DNA of 64,000 nt. Source: Flagellimonas profundi. GTDB taxonomy: Bacteria > Bacteroidota > Bacteroidia > Flavobacteriales > Flavobacteriaceae. The DNA is taken from NCBI RefSeq assembly GCF_017313275.1, contig NZ_JAFLNM010000004.1, positions 246,291 through 310,290 on the forward strand, written 5' to 3'. Of the stretch, positions 42,848 to 51,263 are shown piece by piece (position 1 is the first letter of the stretch; each line of letters starts with the position of its first letter). Below the pieces are notes generated by a model that ran no database searches, had not been told where the DNA came from, and saw nothing but the letters and a program-made list of their open reading frames with translations. The translations under genes and the position numbers were made by a program.

Positions 42848-44509
42848 ATGCTGTCAAAAACCAGAATCCCCCACCTTGTTCTATTGTTTATTTCGTTAAC
42901 ATGGCTCTCGTGTTCTACCCATAAAAACTCCTTTACAAAGCGGGATGTGAAAAAGTCGGAAAAATTGATCGGCCTTCATTTCGCCAATAAAGACATTGAT
43001 ACCCTTTATCCCTATTTAAAAAGAAACCGCAGCGGGTTCGATTCATTGCGAAAATATCCCATAGGCAACGATGTTTTCCCGGCTGTCCGTTTTGACCCGA
43101 CCCCGTTTGGCTTTACCATGCCCGAGCAACAAAATGGTACGGAATGGGGCATTCCAGATAATGTGGAAGTCCCCGAACCTTACGACTTGTTGGCATTTTA
43201 CACGATTCCCCAGCTGGCATCACTCATAAAAAACCAAAAAATAACTTCTACAGAGCTGACAAAATTTTTCCTGGCCCGACTCAAAAAATATCAACCTGAA
43301 CTGCAATGCAGCATCACCATTACCGATAGTTTGGCATTGCAACAGGCTAAGCGAGCAGACGAAGAAATCAAAAATGGAACATACCGAGGTATTCTTCACG
43401 GCATTCCCTACGGCACCAAAGATTTGATGGCGGTTCCAGGGTATCCCACCACATGGGGAGCTGCTCCATACAGGGATCAAGTCATCAACGAAACGGCAAC
43501 CGTTGTTAAAAAGTTGGAGGATGCCGGTGCCATTTTGGTTGCCAAATTGGTATCTGGCGCTTTGGCCCGTGGTGATGTATGGTTCAATGGAAAAACCAAA
43601 AATCCCTGGGACACCACGCAAGGGGCCAGTGGTTCCTCGGCAGGATCTGGTTCAGCAACTTCGGCAGGACTTGTACCGTTCGCTTTGGGAACGGAAACCT
43701 TGGGTTCCATCACTTCTCCGAGTACAAGAAACGGAGTTACAGGACTTCGACCAACCTACGGAAGGGTGAGTCGGCATGGTGTAATGAGCTTGAGCTGGTC
43801 GATGGATAAAGTTGGACCATTGGCACGAAATGCAGAGGATTGTGCCATTGTTTTTGAGGCCATTCAAGGAAAAGATAAAAATGACCTGACCACCGTTGAC
43901 CTTCCTTTTGGGATGAACTGGAAGAAGGACATTAAAAACTTAAGAGTAGCTTATTTGAAAAAGGACATTGAAGAGGATACCACGGAAACAGGAGACAATC
44001 TTAGAAAAGCCATTAAATCACTGAAAGAAATAGGTATTGAACCAACTGCGGTGGAAATGCCCAAAGAAGTACCTTATCGGGGATTTGACATTATTTTAAG
44101 AGCCGAAGCAGGAGCCTTTTTCGATGAACTGGTCCGTTCGGGAGGTGTGGATGTAATGGTAGAACAAGATCAACGCTCCCGGGCCAATTCCCTAAGGCAA
44201 AGTAGATTTATTCCCGCGGTGGAATATATCCAAGCGAACAGACAACGACAGGTCCTTATCCAAAAAATGCAGGATCTGATGAAGAATTACGATGTCTTGA
44301 TCTCGCCCACTTTCGGGAACGATCAACTTTTGGCCACGAATTTAACAGGCCATCCCGTAATTGCGGTTCCTACGGGATTGGATGACGAAAACCATCCAAC
44401 AAGCATGACGTTTGTAGGCAATCTGTACGATGAGGAAAGTATATTGTTATTGGCTAAAGCTTTTCAGGACAACACCTCTTTTGACGAATTACACCCACCA
44501 GGGTATTGA
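42848..44509 (+). CDS. Amidase-signature family lipoprotein
   Basis: 553 aa from the ATG at 42848 (an in-frame TTG lies 18 bp upstream). Lipoprotein signal TWLSC (Cys22). The amidase signature is complete: GIPYGTKDLMAVPG with the catalytic Lys, then DTTQGASGSSAGSGSATSAG and ALGTETLGSITSPST holding the cis-Ser and Ser nucleophile. This Ser-cisSer-Lys triad hydrolyses amide bonds; GatA-type tRNA amidotransferases share it, but an export signal and absence of gatB/gatC rule out that role. Substrate unknown. The stop abuts the convergent alkyltransferase-like gene stop (TGATCA, 44507-44512). Confidence 0.9.
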   Translation: MLSKTRIPHLVLLFISLTWLSCSTHKNSFTKRDVKKSEKLIGLHFANKDIDTLYPYLKRNRSGFDSLRKYPIGNDVFPAVRFDPTPFGFTMPEQQNGTEWGIPDNVEVPEPYDLLAFYTIPQLASLIKNQKITSTELTKFFLARLKKYQPELQCSITITDSLALQQAKRADEEIKNGTYRGILHGIPYGTKDLMAVPGYPTTWGAAPYRDQVINETATVVKKLEDAGAILVAKLVSGALARGDVWFNGKTKNPWDTTQGASGSSAGSGSATSAGLVPFALGTETLGSITSPSTRNGVTGLRPTYGRVSRHGVMSLSWSMDKVGPLARNAEDCAIVFEAIQGKDKNDLTTVDLPFGMNWKKDIKNLRVAYLKKDIEEDTTETGDNLRKAIKSLKEIGIEPTAVEMPKEVPYRGFDIILRAEAGAFFDELVRSGGVDVMVEQDQRSRANSLRQSRFIPAVEYIQANRQRQVLIQKMQDLMKNYDVLISPTFGNDQLLATNLTGHPVIAVPTGLDDENHPTSMTFVGNLYDEESILLLAKAFQDNTSFDELHPPGY

Positions 44510-44833
44510 TCAAAGCTCTGTGGCAGGGTCCCAAAAATATTTCTGAAAGTCGACAATTTGATTGTCCTTGACCGGAATGCCTTCATTTTCAAGAAGCTGT
44601 TGCATAATATTGCTTCCATCAAAATGATGCTTGCCGGTTAAGACCCCAACCCGGTTGACCACCCGATGTGCGGGAACATCCTTTGCCAAGGAGTTATTCA
44701 TGGCCCAACCAACCATTCGAGCACTACGGGCCGCACCCAGATATTTGGCTATTGCCCCGTAAGAAGTAACTCTTCCGAAAGGAATTTGTCTGGCTACTTC
44801 GTAGACCTTGTCAAAGAAGTTATTTTCTTCCAT
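44510..44833 (-). CDS. Alkyltransferase-like protein (ATL, MGMT family without active Cys)
   Basis: 107 aa, the size of a lone MGMT DNA-binding domain. It has IPFGRVTSYGAIAKYLG and the arginine-finger helix ARSARMVGWAM, but the acceptor motif PCHRV is PAHRV (54-58), so the methyl-accepting Cys is Ala55. ATL proteins bind O6-alkylguanine without repairing it and pass the lesion to nucleotide excision repair. It is the last gene of a tight minus-strand trio with the LysE exporter (1 bp gap) and TrmB. Confidence 0.93.
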   Translation of the reverse strand: MEENNFFDKVYEVARQIPFGRVTSYGAIAKYLGAARSARMVGWAMNNSLAKDVPAHRVVNRVGVLTGKHHFDGSNIMQQLLENEGIPVKDNQIVDFQKYFWDPATEL

Positions 44834-44834
44834 G

Positions 44835-45470
44835 CTAGCGATACATAATTCGAATCAACGTAATAATGAGCAACAAGAGCATCAAAGCACTCAAAATATA
44901 ATTGGAGTTCTTGGAAAAACGGTTGGTCTTGGTCTCCATCTTATCAAAATAAAAGGTATATAAATACAAGACCGCAAAGGTACCGGCTCCCGCTGCCACC
45001 ACAAAGGTTGTGATGTCCTTAGCCTCAAATTTGATCCAACCCGCTTCGTTCCACATGGCATTCAGACCGCTATAATACGGAATGGTCAATAAATTGAGCG
45101 CGGCCAGCAAAACCCCTTTAAAAAAACTGTTCTTTTTACTCAGGTTGACCTCTTTTAGGGCCTTGGCCTTGAGTTTGTTCCGCTTTGCCAGCACAAAAAA
45201 GTAGATGGCAAAAAAGGCAAACACGGCCACCGCAATTTTGAACAATATGTCGATCACTTCGGGATTGCGGTACAAAAATTTGGAAATGTAGACCGCTATG
45301 TATGCCTGCACCATTATGGTGCTGGACACCCCCAAGCTAAAAATAACCCCATTCAATTTCCCTTTTTCCACACTTACCTTGGCCGCATTCATATTCAGCA
45401 ACCCAGGAGGTACGGTAGCCATAAATGCTGCCGAAAATGTAGCAAAAAAGAGAATGAGTACGTGGGTCAT
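44835..45470 (-). CDS. LysE/RhtB-family exporter
   Basis: 211 aa with six hydrophobic segments. The start MTHVLILFFATFSAAFMATVPPGLLNM has the conserved PPGLLN-type motif of LysE transporters (usually GP..N); a basic loop RNKLKAKALKEVNLSKKNSF separates helices three and four. The family exports amino acids or other small metabolites. It lies 3 bp downstream of trmB and 1 bp upstream of the ATL gene, so the three are one transcription unit. Substrate unknown. Confidence 0.85.
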   Translation of the reverse strand: MTHVLILFFATFSAAFMATVPPGLLNMNAAKVSVEKGKLNGVIFSLGVSSTIMVQAYIAVYISKFLYRNPEVIDILFKIAVAVFAFFAIYFFVLAKRNKLKAKALKEVNLSKKNSFFKGVLLAALNLLTIPYYSGLNAMWNEAGWIKFEAKDITTFVVAAGAGTFAVLYLYTFYFDKMETKTNRFSKNSNYILSALMLLLLIITLIRIMYR

Positions 45471-45473
45471 TGG

Positions 45474-46142
45474 TTAGTTGATCCTAAATTGGATGTAGGT
45501 TATTGGTTTTCCTTTTTCAAGATACTGATTTTCGTAGAAAGTCTGAATTTCGAGAACTTCGGGAGGAGCTCCCTCGTTTTTGTACACATCGTGATTGGCA
45601 TACAAAATTTCGTGTCCCAAACCTTGTAAAAGCCCAAGCGTATAGCCATGCATATACTCGCTATCGGTCTTAAGGTGGATTAGACCTCCGGGTTTAAGAA
45701 CCTTTTTATATCGTTCCAAAAACACGGGGTTCGTCATACGGTGTTTGGTCCGCTTGTATTTTATCTGTGGATCGGGAAATGTAATCCAGATTTCGCTTAC
45801 TTCTCCTTCACCAAAAAGATGATCGACCAACTCTATTTGGGTGCGCAAAAATGCCACGTTGTCCAATTTTTCCTCCAAAGCGGTTTTTGCTCCCCTCCAA
45901 AACCTAGCTCCTTTTATATCGATTCCAATATGGTTTTTGTTCGGATTTATTCGGGCAAGCCCAACAGTATATTCGCCCTTGCCACAGCCCAATTCCAATA
46001 CTATGGGATTGTCATTCCCGAAAAAAGAGGCCCATTTGCCTTTATACTTGAATCCTTCCAAAACTTCTTCCCGTGTGGGCTGTACCACATTGGCGAATGT
46101 TTCGTTCTCCTTGAACCTTTTAAGCTTGTTCTTACTTCCCAC
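45474..46142 (-). CDS. trmB: tRNA (guanine-N7)-methyltransferase
   Basis: 222 aa, normal length. GTG start at 46142, giving the typical N-terminus MGSKNKLKRF. SAM-binding motif VLELGCGKGEYTVGLA, HIGIDIKGARFWRGAKTA, then ITFPDPQIKYKRTKHRMTNP, the TrmB signature in a variant form common for this phylum, and GLIHLKTDSEYMHGYTLG. It methylates G46 in the variable loop of tRNA. First gene of the trmB-lysE-atl unit; divergent from the glycosyltransferase remnant. Confidence 0.94.
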   Translation of the reverse strand: MGSKNKLKRFKENETFANVVQPTREEVLEGFKYKGKWASFFGNDNPIVLELGCGKGEYTVGLARINPNKNHIGIDIKGARFWRGAKTALEEKLDNVAFLRTQIELVDHLFGEGEVSEIWITFPDPQIKYKRTKHRMTNPVFLERYKKVLKPGGLIHLKTDSEYMHGYTLGLLQGLGHEILYANHDVYKNEGAPPEVLEIQTFYENQYLEKGKPITYIQFRIN

Positions 46143-46179
46143 TTTCGAATTGAATTGAGCAAAAAAATTAATGATTTGG

Positions 46180-46187
46180 CAAAACTA
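46180..46187 (-). promoter_or_regulatory. Candidate -7 element for trmB
   Basis: Reads TAGTTTTG on the minus strand (TAnnTTTG match), 37 bp upstream of the GTG start. A TTTG at 46202-46205 is rather close for a -33 element. Confidence 0.3.
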
Positions 46188-46228
46188 AGGAAATCTAAAA
46201 GCAAATGGCATTTTGTTTTTTTGTTGTT

Positions 46229-46564
46229 ATGAATTCTTCAAAACGTGTTCTGGTCGCCCCATTGAACTGGGGACTGGGACATGCTACTAGGTGCGTACCT
46301 ATAATTCATGAATTAATACAGCACGGCCTTCAACCTTATTTGGCTAAAAAAATGCAGAAACAGGGCCTTGTACCCTACAGCAAGCAGGAAGAATTTAAAT
46401 TATCGGATTTATCCCGAACCATGGATTTTGATGGATTGACTCAATTTGATTCGATCGTGGATTTTTCTTCCTTGTTCGAGCTTTTCTCCGAAACTGGTGG
46501 ATTAGCGGCTTTTTCCAAGGTAAAAGAAAACTCGGAACCTACATCCACTTCGCTCTCCACATAG
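46229..46564 (+). pseudogene. Internally deleted GT28/MurG-like glycosyltransferase remnant
   Basis: An open frame of 111 codons from the ATG at 46229. The first ~35 residues (KRVLVAPLNWGLGHATRCVP) are the typical N-terminus of a roughly 350-aa Bacteroidota glycosyltransferase. They run straight into KKMQKQGLVPYSKQEEFKLS, which looks like the C-terminal end of the same kind of enzyme; the central ~250 residues with the nucleotide-sugar site are missing. The 3' end overlaps the convergent phoR-like gene by 124 bp. The reading suggests one in-frame deletion that left both termini. It cannot be an active transferase. The C-terminal assignment is by eye and less certain than the N-terminal one. 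Confidence 0.6.
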
Positions 46565-47544
46565 ATTTTTTCACCATGGGCCTCCACAATGTGTTTTACA
46601 ATGGAAAGTCCTAGGCCAGAACCTCCTTCGGTACGGCTCCCACTTTGGTCCACACGATAAAAACGTTCAAAAAGTCTTGGGATGTGCTGTTTTGGAATTC
46701 CTCCACCGTTATCCGTAACCCGAACAATAACCTTGTTTTTGATCAAATTCTCCACACTTACCTCGGTAGTTCCTTTTGGCAACCCGTATTTAATGGAGTT
46801 CACTAGCAGATTACTGATGACCTGCTGTATTTTATCCTTGTCTCCATTTACATAAATGGGCTCGGGATATTCCATATCAAAGGTTAGGGATATCTCCTTC
46901 CGCGCCGCTTTCATTTCCAAAAGATCGAAGGTGTTTTGGATGAGTTCGATGATATCAAAATCCTCGCGTTCCAATTTTAGTTCACCTGCTTCCAATTTTG
47001 TGATCAGGTCGAGGTCCTTCACAATGTAAATAAGCCGCTCCACCCCTTTATTTGCCCGTTGGAGGTATTTTTTACGAAGTTTTTTGTCCTTCATGGCACC
47101 ATCCAAAAGCGTCAAAATATAACCTTGTACGGTAAAAAGTGGCGTTTTCAGCTCATGGGAGACGTTTCCAAGAAAATCCTTTCTGTATTCTTCCCGGATC
47201 TTAAGGGTGTCTATCTCTATTTTCTTTCCCTCGGCAAATTTTTCAATCTCTTCCACCAAGGTCTTCATATCGGTGGTGACAGGTTTGGAGGAGAAGGATG
47301 ATGATTCCAACAGGGATACATCATCATAAATACGTTTGATCCGCCGATATATGAAACGTTCCACCCGAATCTGTATGATGGCAAAACAAATGGCAAAACA
47401 AATGAGTGAAAAAAGTAGGGTGTGCGGCCAATCCAAATGGTCCGCATCCATATGAAATCCTACAAATACCGCGGTGATCAAAATGGTAATGACCAAAGAA
47501 GACCGTAGTGCAAATTTGTATGATTTCTTTAGTTTAATGGCCAT
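46441..47544 (-). CDS. phoR: Sensor histidine kinase (PhoR-like)
   Basis: 367 aa. Two TM helices (about 13-31 and 41-58) with a very short extracytoplasmic loop, as in PhoR, which senses through the Pst system and has no large sensor domain. A linker leads to the H-box FLGNVSHELKTPLFTVQGY with phospho-acceptor His130, then N-box VISNLLVNSIKYG, G1 VRVTDNGGGIP and G2 GSGLGLSIVKHIVEAHGE. The start overlaps the stop of the response regulator gene by one base (TAATG). The gene symbol rests on architecture, the partner regulator and the Pho-box-like repeats at 48292-48360. Confidence 0.82.
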   Translation of the reverse strand: MAIKLKKSYKFALRSSLVITILITAVFVGFHMDADHLDWPHTLLFSLICFAICFAIIQIRVERFIYRRIKRIYDDVSLLESSSFSSKPVTTDMKTLVEEIEKFAEGKKIEIDTLKIREEYRKDFLGNVSHELKTPLFTVQGYILTLLDGAMKDKKLRKKYLQRANKGVERLIYIVKDLDLITKLEAGELKLEREDFDIIELIQNTFDLLEMKAARKEISLTFDMEYPEPIYVNGDKDKIQQVISNLLVNSIKYGLPKGTTEVSVENLIKNKVIVRVTDNGGGIPKQHIPRLFERFYRVDQSGSRTEGGSGLGLSIVKHIVEAHGEKIYVESEVDVGSEFSFTLEKAANPPVSEKSSNKEEKSTIESN

Positions 47545-48230
47545 TAGAGCACAAACTTATACCCCACGCCCTTAACGGTTTTAAAGTGGTGGTCTCCGAT
47601 TTTTTCGCGCAATTTTCTAATATGGACGTCGATGGTACGGCCTCCAACAACAACCTCGTTGCCCCATACTTTATCCAAGATCACTTCGCGCTTAAAGACC
47701 TTGTTGGGCTTGGATGTTAATAGGGACAATAGTTCAAATTCCTTTCTGGGCAAAACCATCTCTTCACCATCGTTCACGATTTTATATTCTTCCCGATTAA
47801 TTACGATGTCGCCCACTTTAACGATATCCTCAACTTCCTTCTTGTCATCTTTCAACCTTCTCAACAAAGCTTTTACCTTGCTCACCAAAACTTTGGGCTT
47901 AATAGGTTTGGTAATGTAATCGTCCGCTCCGGCATCAAATCCGGCGACTTGGGAATAGTCTTCTCCCCTTGCGGTTAAAAAAGTAATTATGATATTTTCC
48001 AGACCAGCTGTATTGCGAATTACTTCACAAGCTTCAATACCATCCATTTCCGGCATCATTACATCCATAATAATCAGATGCGGGTTTTTCTTTTTTGCCT
48101 TGGCCACGCCCTCTGCGCCATTTTTGGCGGTAAAGACCTCATAACCTTCTGAGGAAAGGTTATAGCTTAAAATTTCCAGAATATCAGGTTCATCGTCAAC
48201 CAGTAGAATCTTAATGTCCTTGTTTTTCAT
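47544..48230 (-). CDS. phoB: OmpR/PhoB-type response regulator
   Basis: 228 aa. Receiver domain with acidic pair in LLVDDEPDILEIL, phospho-acceptor Asp56 in LIIMDVMMPEMDG, Thr in FLTARGED and Lys in DYITKPIKPKVLVSKV. The C-terminal winged helix has EFELLSLLTSKPNKVFKREV and VGGRTIDVHIRKLREKIG, the DNA-recognition helix of OmpR/PhoB proteins. These regulators bind 11-bp direct repeats as tandem dimers, and such repeats lie directly upstream, in the intergenic region shared with the TonB receptor gene. The phosphate assignment is inferred from that context. Confidence 0.85.
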   Translation of the reverse strand: MKNKDIKILLVDDEPDILEILSYNLSSEGYEVFTAKNGAEGVAKAKKKNPHLIIMDVMMPEMDGIEACEVIRNTAGLENIIITFLTARGEDYSQVAGFDAGADDYITKPIKPKVLVSKVKALLRRLKDDKKEVEDIVKVGDIVINREEYKIVNDGEEMVLPRKEFELLSLLTSKPNKVFKREVILDKVWGNEVVVGGRTIDVHIRKLREKIGDHHFKTVKGVGYKFVL

Positions 48231-48256
48231 TGGATGGTATTTCTGTGTTAATCGCC

Positions 48257-48264
48257 CAAATGTA
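48257..48264 (-). promoter_or_regulatory. Candidate -7 element for phoB-phoR
   Basis: Reads TACATTTG on the minus strand (TAnnTTTG), 27 bp upstream of the phoB start. No -33 TTG was seen; the direct repeats beginning at 48292 lie at roughly the position where an activator would replace it. Confidence 0.35.
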
Positions 48265-48291
48265 AAGATAATACACTTACAGGTTATATGC

Positions 48292-48360
48292 TTAACATTG
48301 ATTTAATCTAGTAACATTATTGTAACGGAATTGAAATAAACACTTAACATACGACTAACA
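48292..48360 (+). promoter_or_regulatory. Candidate Pho box: 11-bp-phased TTAACA-like direct repeats
   Basis: Two sets of hexamers in exact 11-bp phase. Set 1: TTAACA at 48292 and TTAATC at 48303. Set 2: GTAACA at 48311, GTAACG at 48322, a poor GAAATA at 48333, TTAACA at 48344 and CTAACA at 48355. Four of five positions in set 2 keep the TAAC core. PhoB/PhoP proteins bind direct repeats with this period; the Bacillus PhoP box is TTAACA-like. Placed between phoB and the TonB receptor, the sites could control both. Confidence 0.62.
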
Positions 48361-48380
48361 CGGCCTTTACAACCTACCTG

Positions 48381-48388
48381 TTTCTTTG
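48381..48388 (+). promoter_or_regulatory. Weak -7 element for the TonB-receptor gene
   Basis: TTTCTTTG differs from TAnnTTTG at one position. It lies 29 bp upstream of the ATG at 48417 and about 20 bp after the last phased repeat, a spacing that fits activator-dependent transcription where the box overlaps the -33 region. Confidence 0.35.
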
Positions 48389-48416
48389 CACCAAAATTAA
48401 ACCTACAGAGTAGCGT

Positions 48417-51242
48417 ATGAAAACATATTTAATATTGGCCTTTTCTTTTTTCACATTGATGCTATCTGCACAGCAGAGCGGTAGCGTTGTGGGAAAACTT
48501 ACAGATAAGGAACTTAATGATGAACCCCTACCTTTTGCCAATGTTTTGATTAAAGGAACCACCATAGGAACCACCTCGGATTTCGATGGCCTTTTTCAGA
48601 TTGCCGATGTTGAACCTGGGACCTATACTTTGGTATTCAGCTTCTTGGGGTATGAAACCTTAGAGATTCCAAATGTTGTGGTCGAGGCGGGAAAAGTAAC
48701 CGAAATTAATGCAGGCCTTGGTGCCAGCAGTTTTGGATTGGAGGAGGTTGTTGTAACCACTTCAGCTAGCAAAGATTCAGAAATAGCCCTGCTAATACAG
48801 CAAAAGAACGCCTTGGTAATGCAAGAGGCCATCAGTGCAGAAGCGCTTACGCTTAAAGGCATTGATGATGCAGCTGCTGCAGTTGCTCAGATTTCGGGGA
48901 TATCCAAGCAGCAAGGGTCTAGCAATGTTTATGTAAGAGGTTTGGGTGATCGCTACCAAAACACTACCATGAACGGATTGTCCTTACCATCCAACGATGT
49001 AAACAAAAAGAACATTAACTTGGACCTTTTCGGTTCCAGTATTATAGAAAATGTATCGGTAAGCAAAGCGTACAGTCCTACTTTTTATGGTGATTTTGCC
49101 GCTGGTAATGTAAATGTGGACTCCAAAGAATACACTGGCGATGGATACCTTGAGGTTTCCTTGGGCAGTGGAATCAACACCAATGCCGCAGGAGAAGAGT
49201 TTGTGAAAAGCGAAGGTGCCAGTGATTTTGGTTTCTATAATAGATATGACAACGATCCTTTCGCAGTCGTTTTATCCCATGGAGTGGACCCGGAATCGGC
49301 TTGGGAGCCCATTAATATTTCCGGAGCCATTGAGGGCGGGTATTCTTTCAATTTTAACGATGACGAATCAAGATTGAGCTTTTTTGGAGCTGCAAGTTTT
49401 TCCAATGGTTTTGAAATTTGGGAAGGACCTGCACGTGATTTTACCAATGTGCTTAAGATTGATTTCCCAAATGTACGCGAGTATGCCTACAAAACCACAA
49501 CCACTGCTTTAGGGAACATTACCTACCGTATCAATGCAGAAAACAAGGTAAACTTTAACTCTCTATTTGTAAACAGTGCCGCAGACCGTGTTGGATATTA
49601 CGGAATAAACGGACAGGGTACCAACAGGGATGCCATCTTGAACACGGATGAAGGTTTTTACGTGATGAACGTTCAGTTTAATCAAGATATGATTTTTGTG
49701 AACCAATTGACCGGTCAGCATATTTTTGATGAAAAATTGGCTTTTGATTGGGGTGTTGGTTTCAACAAGGTATTCTCCGATGAGCCGGACAGAAAAAGAA
49801 TCACTTTAGAGAACTATCAATATGCACTGGACAATGACACTTCTACCAATCCTGTATTCTACACCAACATTCCTTTTGACAACCAAAGATTCTTCCAGAG
49901 TATCGAGGACGATGAATTGAACAGTTTTATGAACCTGGGTTATGAAGTCTCCGAAAAAGTAAAATTCAACTTTGGATACAACGGTAGAAGAAAAGAACGT
50001 AGGTTCAACAGTATCAGGTACGGTTACGATATCCAGGACAGGGACAACACTCCTATCACGGATGTCAATGACTTCAACTCCATTTTCCACTATACCAACA
50101 TCAACATTCCTGATGGAGAAGGGCTTTGGAACACTATCGTACTTAACCCTATCAGCAACGAGATTGGAAACACCAACAGACCTGGTCTTCCTGAAAATAC
50201 ATACAAAGGGAACTTGAACATTCACGCATTATATGCAACGGCGGAGTTGGGCCTTACCGACAAGTTTAGCATTGTTCCAGGTTTGCGTGTGGAGTCTTAC
50301 GGTCAAAAAGTAGTTTATGATGTAATCAACATCAACGCTACAGATCCTGGGTTCAGGGAAGTTTATGAAAACATCTTCTTGCCCAGTTTAAATGCCAAGT
50401 ATTCCCTTACCGAAAACTCTAACCTGAGGGCTAGTTTCAGTAAAACGGCATCTTTTCCAGAATTCAAGGAAGCCGCGCCATTTGTTTACGAGTCCGTAAC
50501 ACAAAGAGTTGGTGGTAACCCGGACCTTTTGGGAGGTCTTGATGGAAACGGACCAACGTATTCGGATATCTATAACTACGACCTTAAATATGAGTGGTTC
50601 TTGGAAAGAGGTGAGATTATCTCTGTGGCCGCTTTTGCCAAAACCATCAAAGATCCGGTTAACCGAGTGGTTGCTGCAGATGCAACGGGTACACAACGTT
50701 ATTTTAGAACAGGGGAACAAGCCGATGTATATGGAGTTGAGCTGGAATTGCGTAAAAATCTGCTAATGGATGCCGACGAAAATGCAATTCTATCTGCTGG
50801 ACTTAACGCTGCTTATACCCATACCGAACAAGACTTAAGAGACATTCCGGCAGGATCCGAAAACACCTTTGGAACCTCTTTCGACAGGGATTCGGATGAA
50901 CTTGAAGGCGCATCACCAGTTATAGTGAACGCCGACTTGAACTATAGCCCGGTATTCGGAAACTATCGACCAAAAGCTACGGTAGCTTTCTCTTATTTCT
51001 CTGACCGAATCTTCTCCTTGGGAGCAGGTAGCTTGGGGAACATAGTACAAAGAGCCGTACCTACATTGAATTTTGTGTGGCAGAATGCTATCGGAGAACA
51101 CTTCGAAGCCAACCTTTCTGCAAAAAACATTTTAGATCCGGACATCTCCTTGGTTAGGGAAGGAACCGGAATCGGAGATGTTATCATACGTGAGTATAAC
51201 CTTGGGGTTAACATTGGGCTAACCCTTAAATATAAATTTTAA
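48417..51242 (+). CDS. TonB-dependent receptor, non-SusC type, likely Pho-controlled
   Basis: 941 aa. Signal peptide MKTYLILAFSFFTLMLSAQ. Carboxypeptidase-regulatory-like domain at about 22-105 (GSVVGKLTDKELNDEPLPFA, TTSDFDGLFQI), then EEVVVTTSASKDSE as TonB-box region. The plug has ISGISKQQGSSNVYVRGLGD and MNGLSLPSNDV. The long barrel ends in NIGLTLKYKF with a terminal Phe. It should import a TonB-dependent substrate across the outer membrane. No SusD follows; instead a beta-helix lipoprotein starts 21 bp downstream and is probably its surface partner. Divergence from phoB and the phased repeats suggest expression under phosphate starvation. Substrate unknown; a phosphorylated compound is a reasonable guess. 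Confidence 0.9.
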   Translation: MKTYLILAFSFFTLMLSAQQSGSVVGKLTDKELNDEPLPFANVLIKGTTIGTTSDFDGLFQIADVEPGTYTLVFSFLGYETLEIPNVVVEAGKVTEINAGLGASSFGLEEVVVTTSASKDSEIALLIQQKNALVMQEAISAEALTLKGIDDAAAAVAQISGISKQQGSSNVYVRGLGDRYQNTTMNGLSLPSNDVNKKNINLDLFGSSIIENVSVSKAYSPTFYGDFAAGNVNVDSKEYTGDGYLEVSLGSGINTNAAGEEFVKSEGASDFGFYNRYDNDPFAVVLSHGVDPESAWEPINISGAIEGGYSFNFNDDESRLSFFGAASFSNGFEIWEGPARDFTNVLKIDFPNVREYAYKTTTTALGNITYRINAENKVNFNSLFVNSAADRVGYYGINGQGTNRDAILNTDEGFYVMNVQFNQDMIFVNQLTGQHIFDEKLAFDWGVGFNKVFSDEPDRKRITLENYQYALDNDTSTNPVFYTNIPFDNQRFFQSIEDDELNSFMNLGYEVSEKVKFNFGYNGRRKERRFNSIRYGYDIQDRDNTPITDVNDFNSIFHYTNINIPDGEGLWNTIVLNPISNEIGNTNRPGLPENTYKGNLNIHALYATAELGLTDKFSIVPGLRVESYGQKVVYDVININATDPGFREVYENIFLPSLNAKYSLTENSNLRASFSKTASFPEFKEAAPFVYESVTQRVGGNPDLLGGLDGNGPTYSDIYNYDLKYEWFLERGEIISVAAFAKTIKDPVNRVVAADATGTQRYFRTGEQADVYGVELELRKNLLMDADENAILSAGLNAAYTHTEQDLRDIPAGSENTFGTSFDRDSDELEGASPVIVNADLNYSPVFGNYRPKATVAFSYFSDRIFSLGAGSLGNIVQRAVPTLNFVWQNAIGEHFEANLSAKNILDPDISLVREGTGIGDVIIREYNLGVNIGLTLKYKF

Positions 51243-51263
51243 TTCTTTTTAAATTTCTGACAA

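Noticed and set aside
42848..44509. GatA subunit of the tRNA amidotransferase
   Set aside because: The amidase signature fits, but the protein has a lipoprotein signal and no gatB or gatC gene is nearby.
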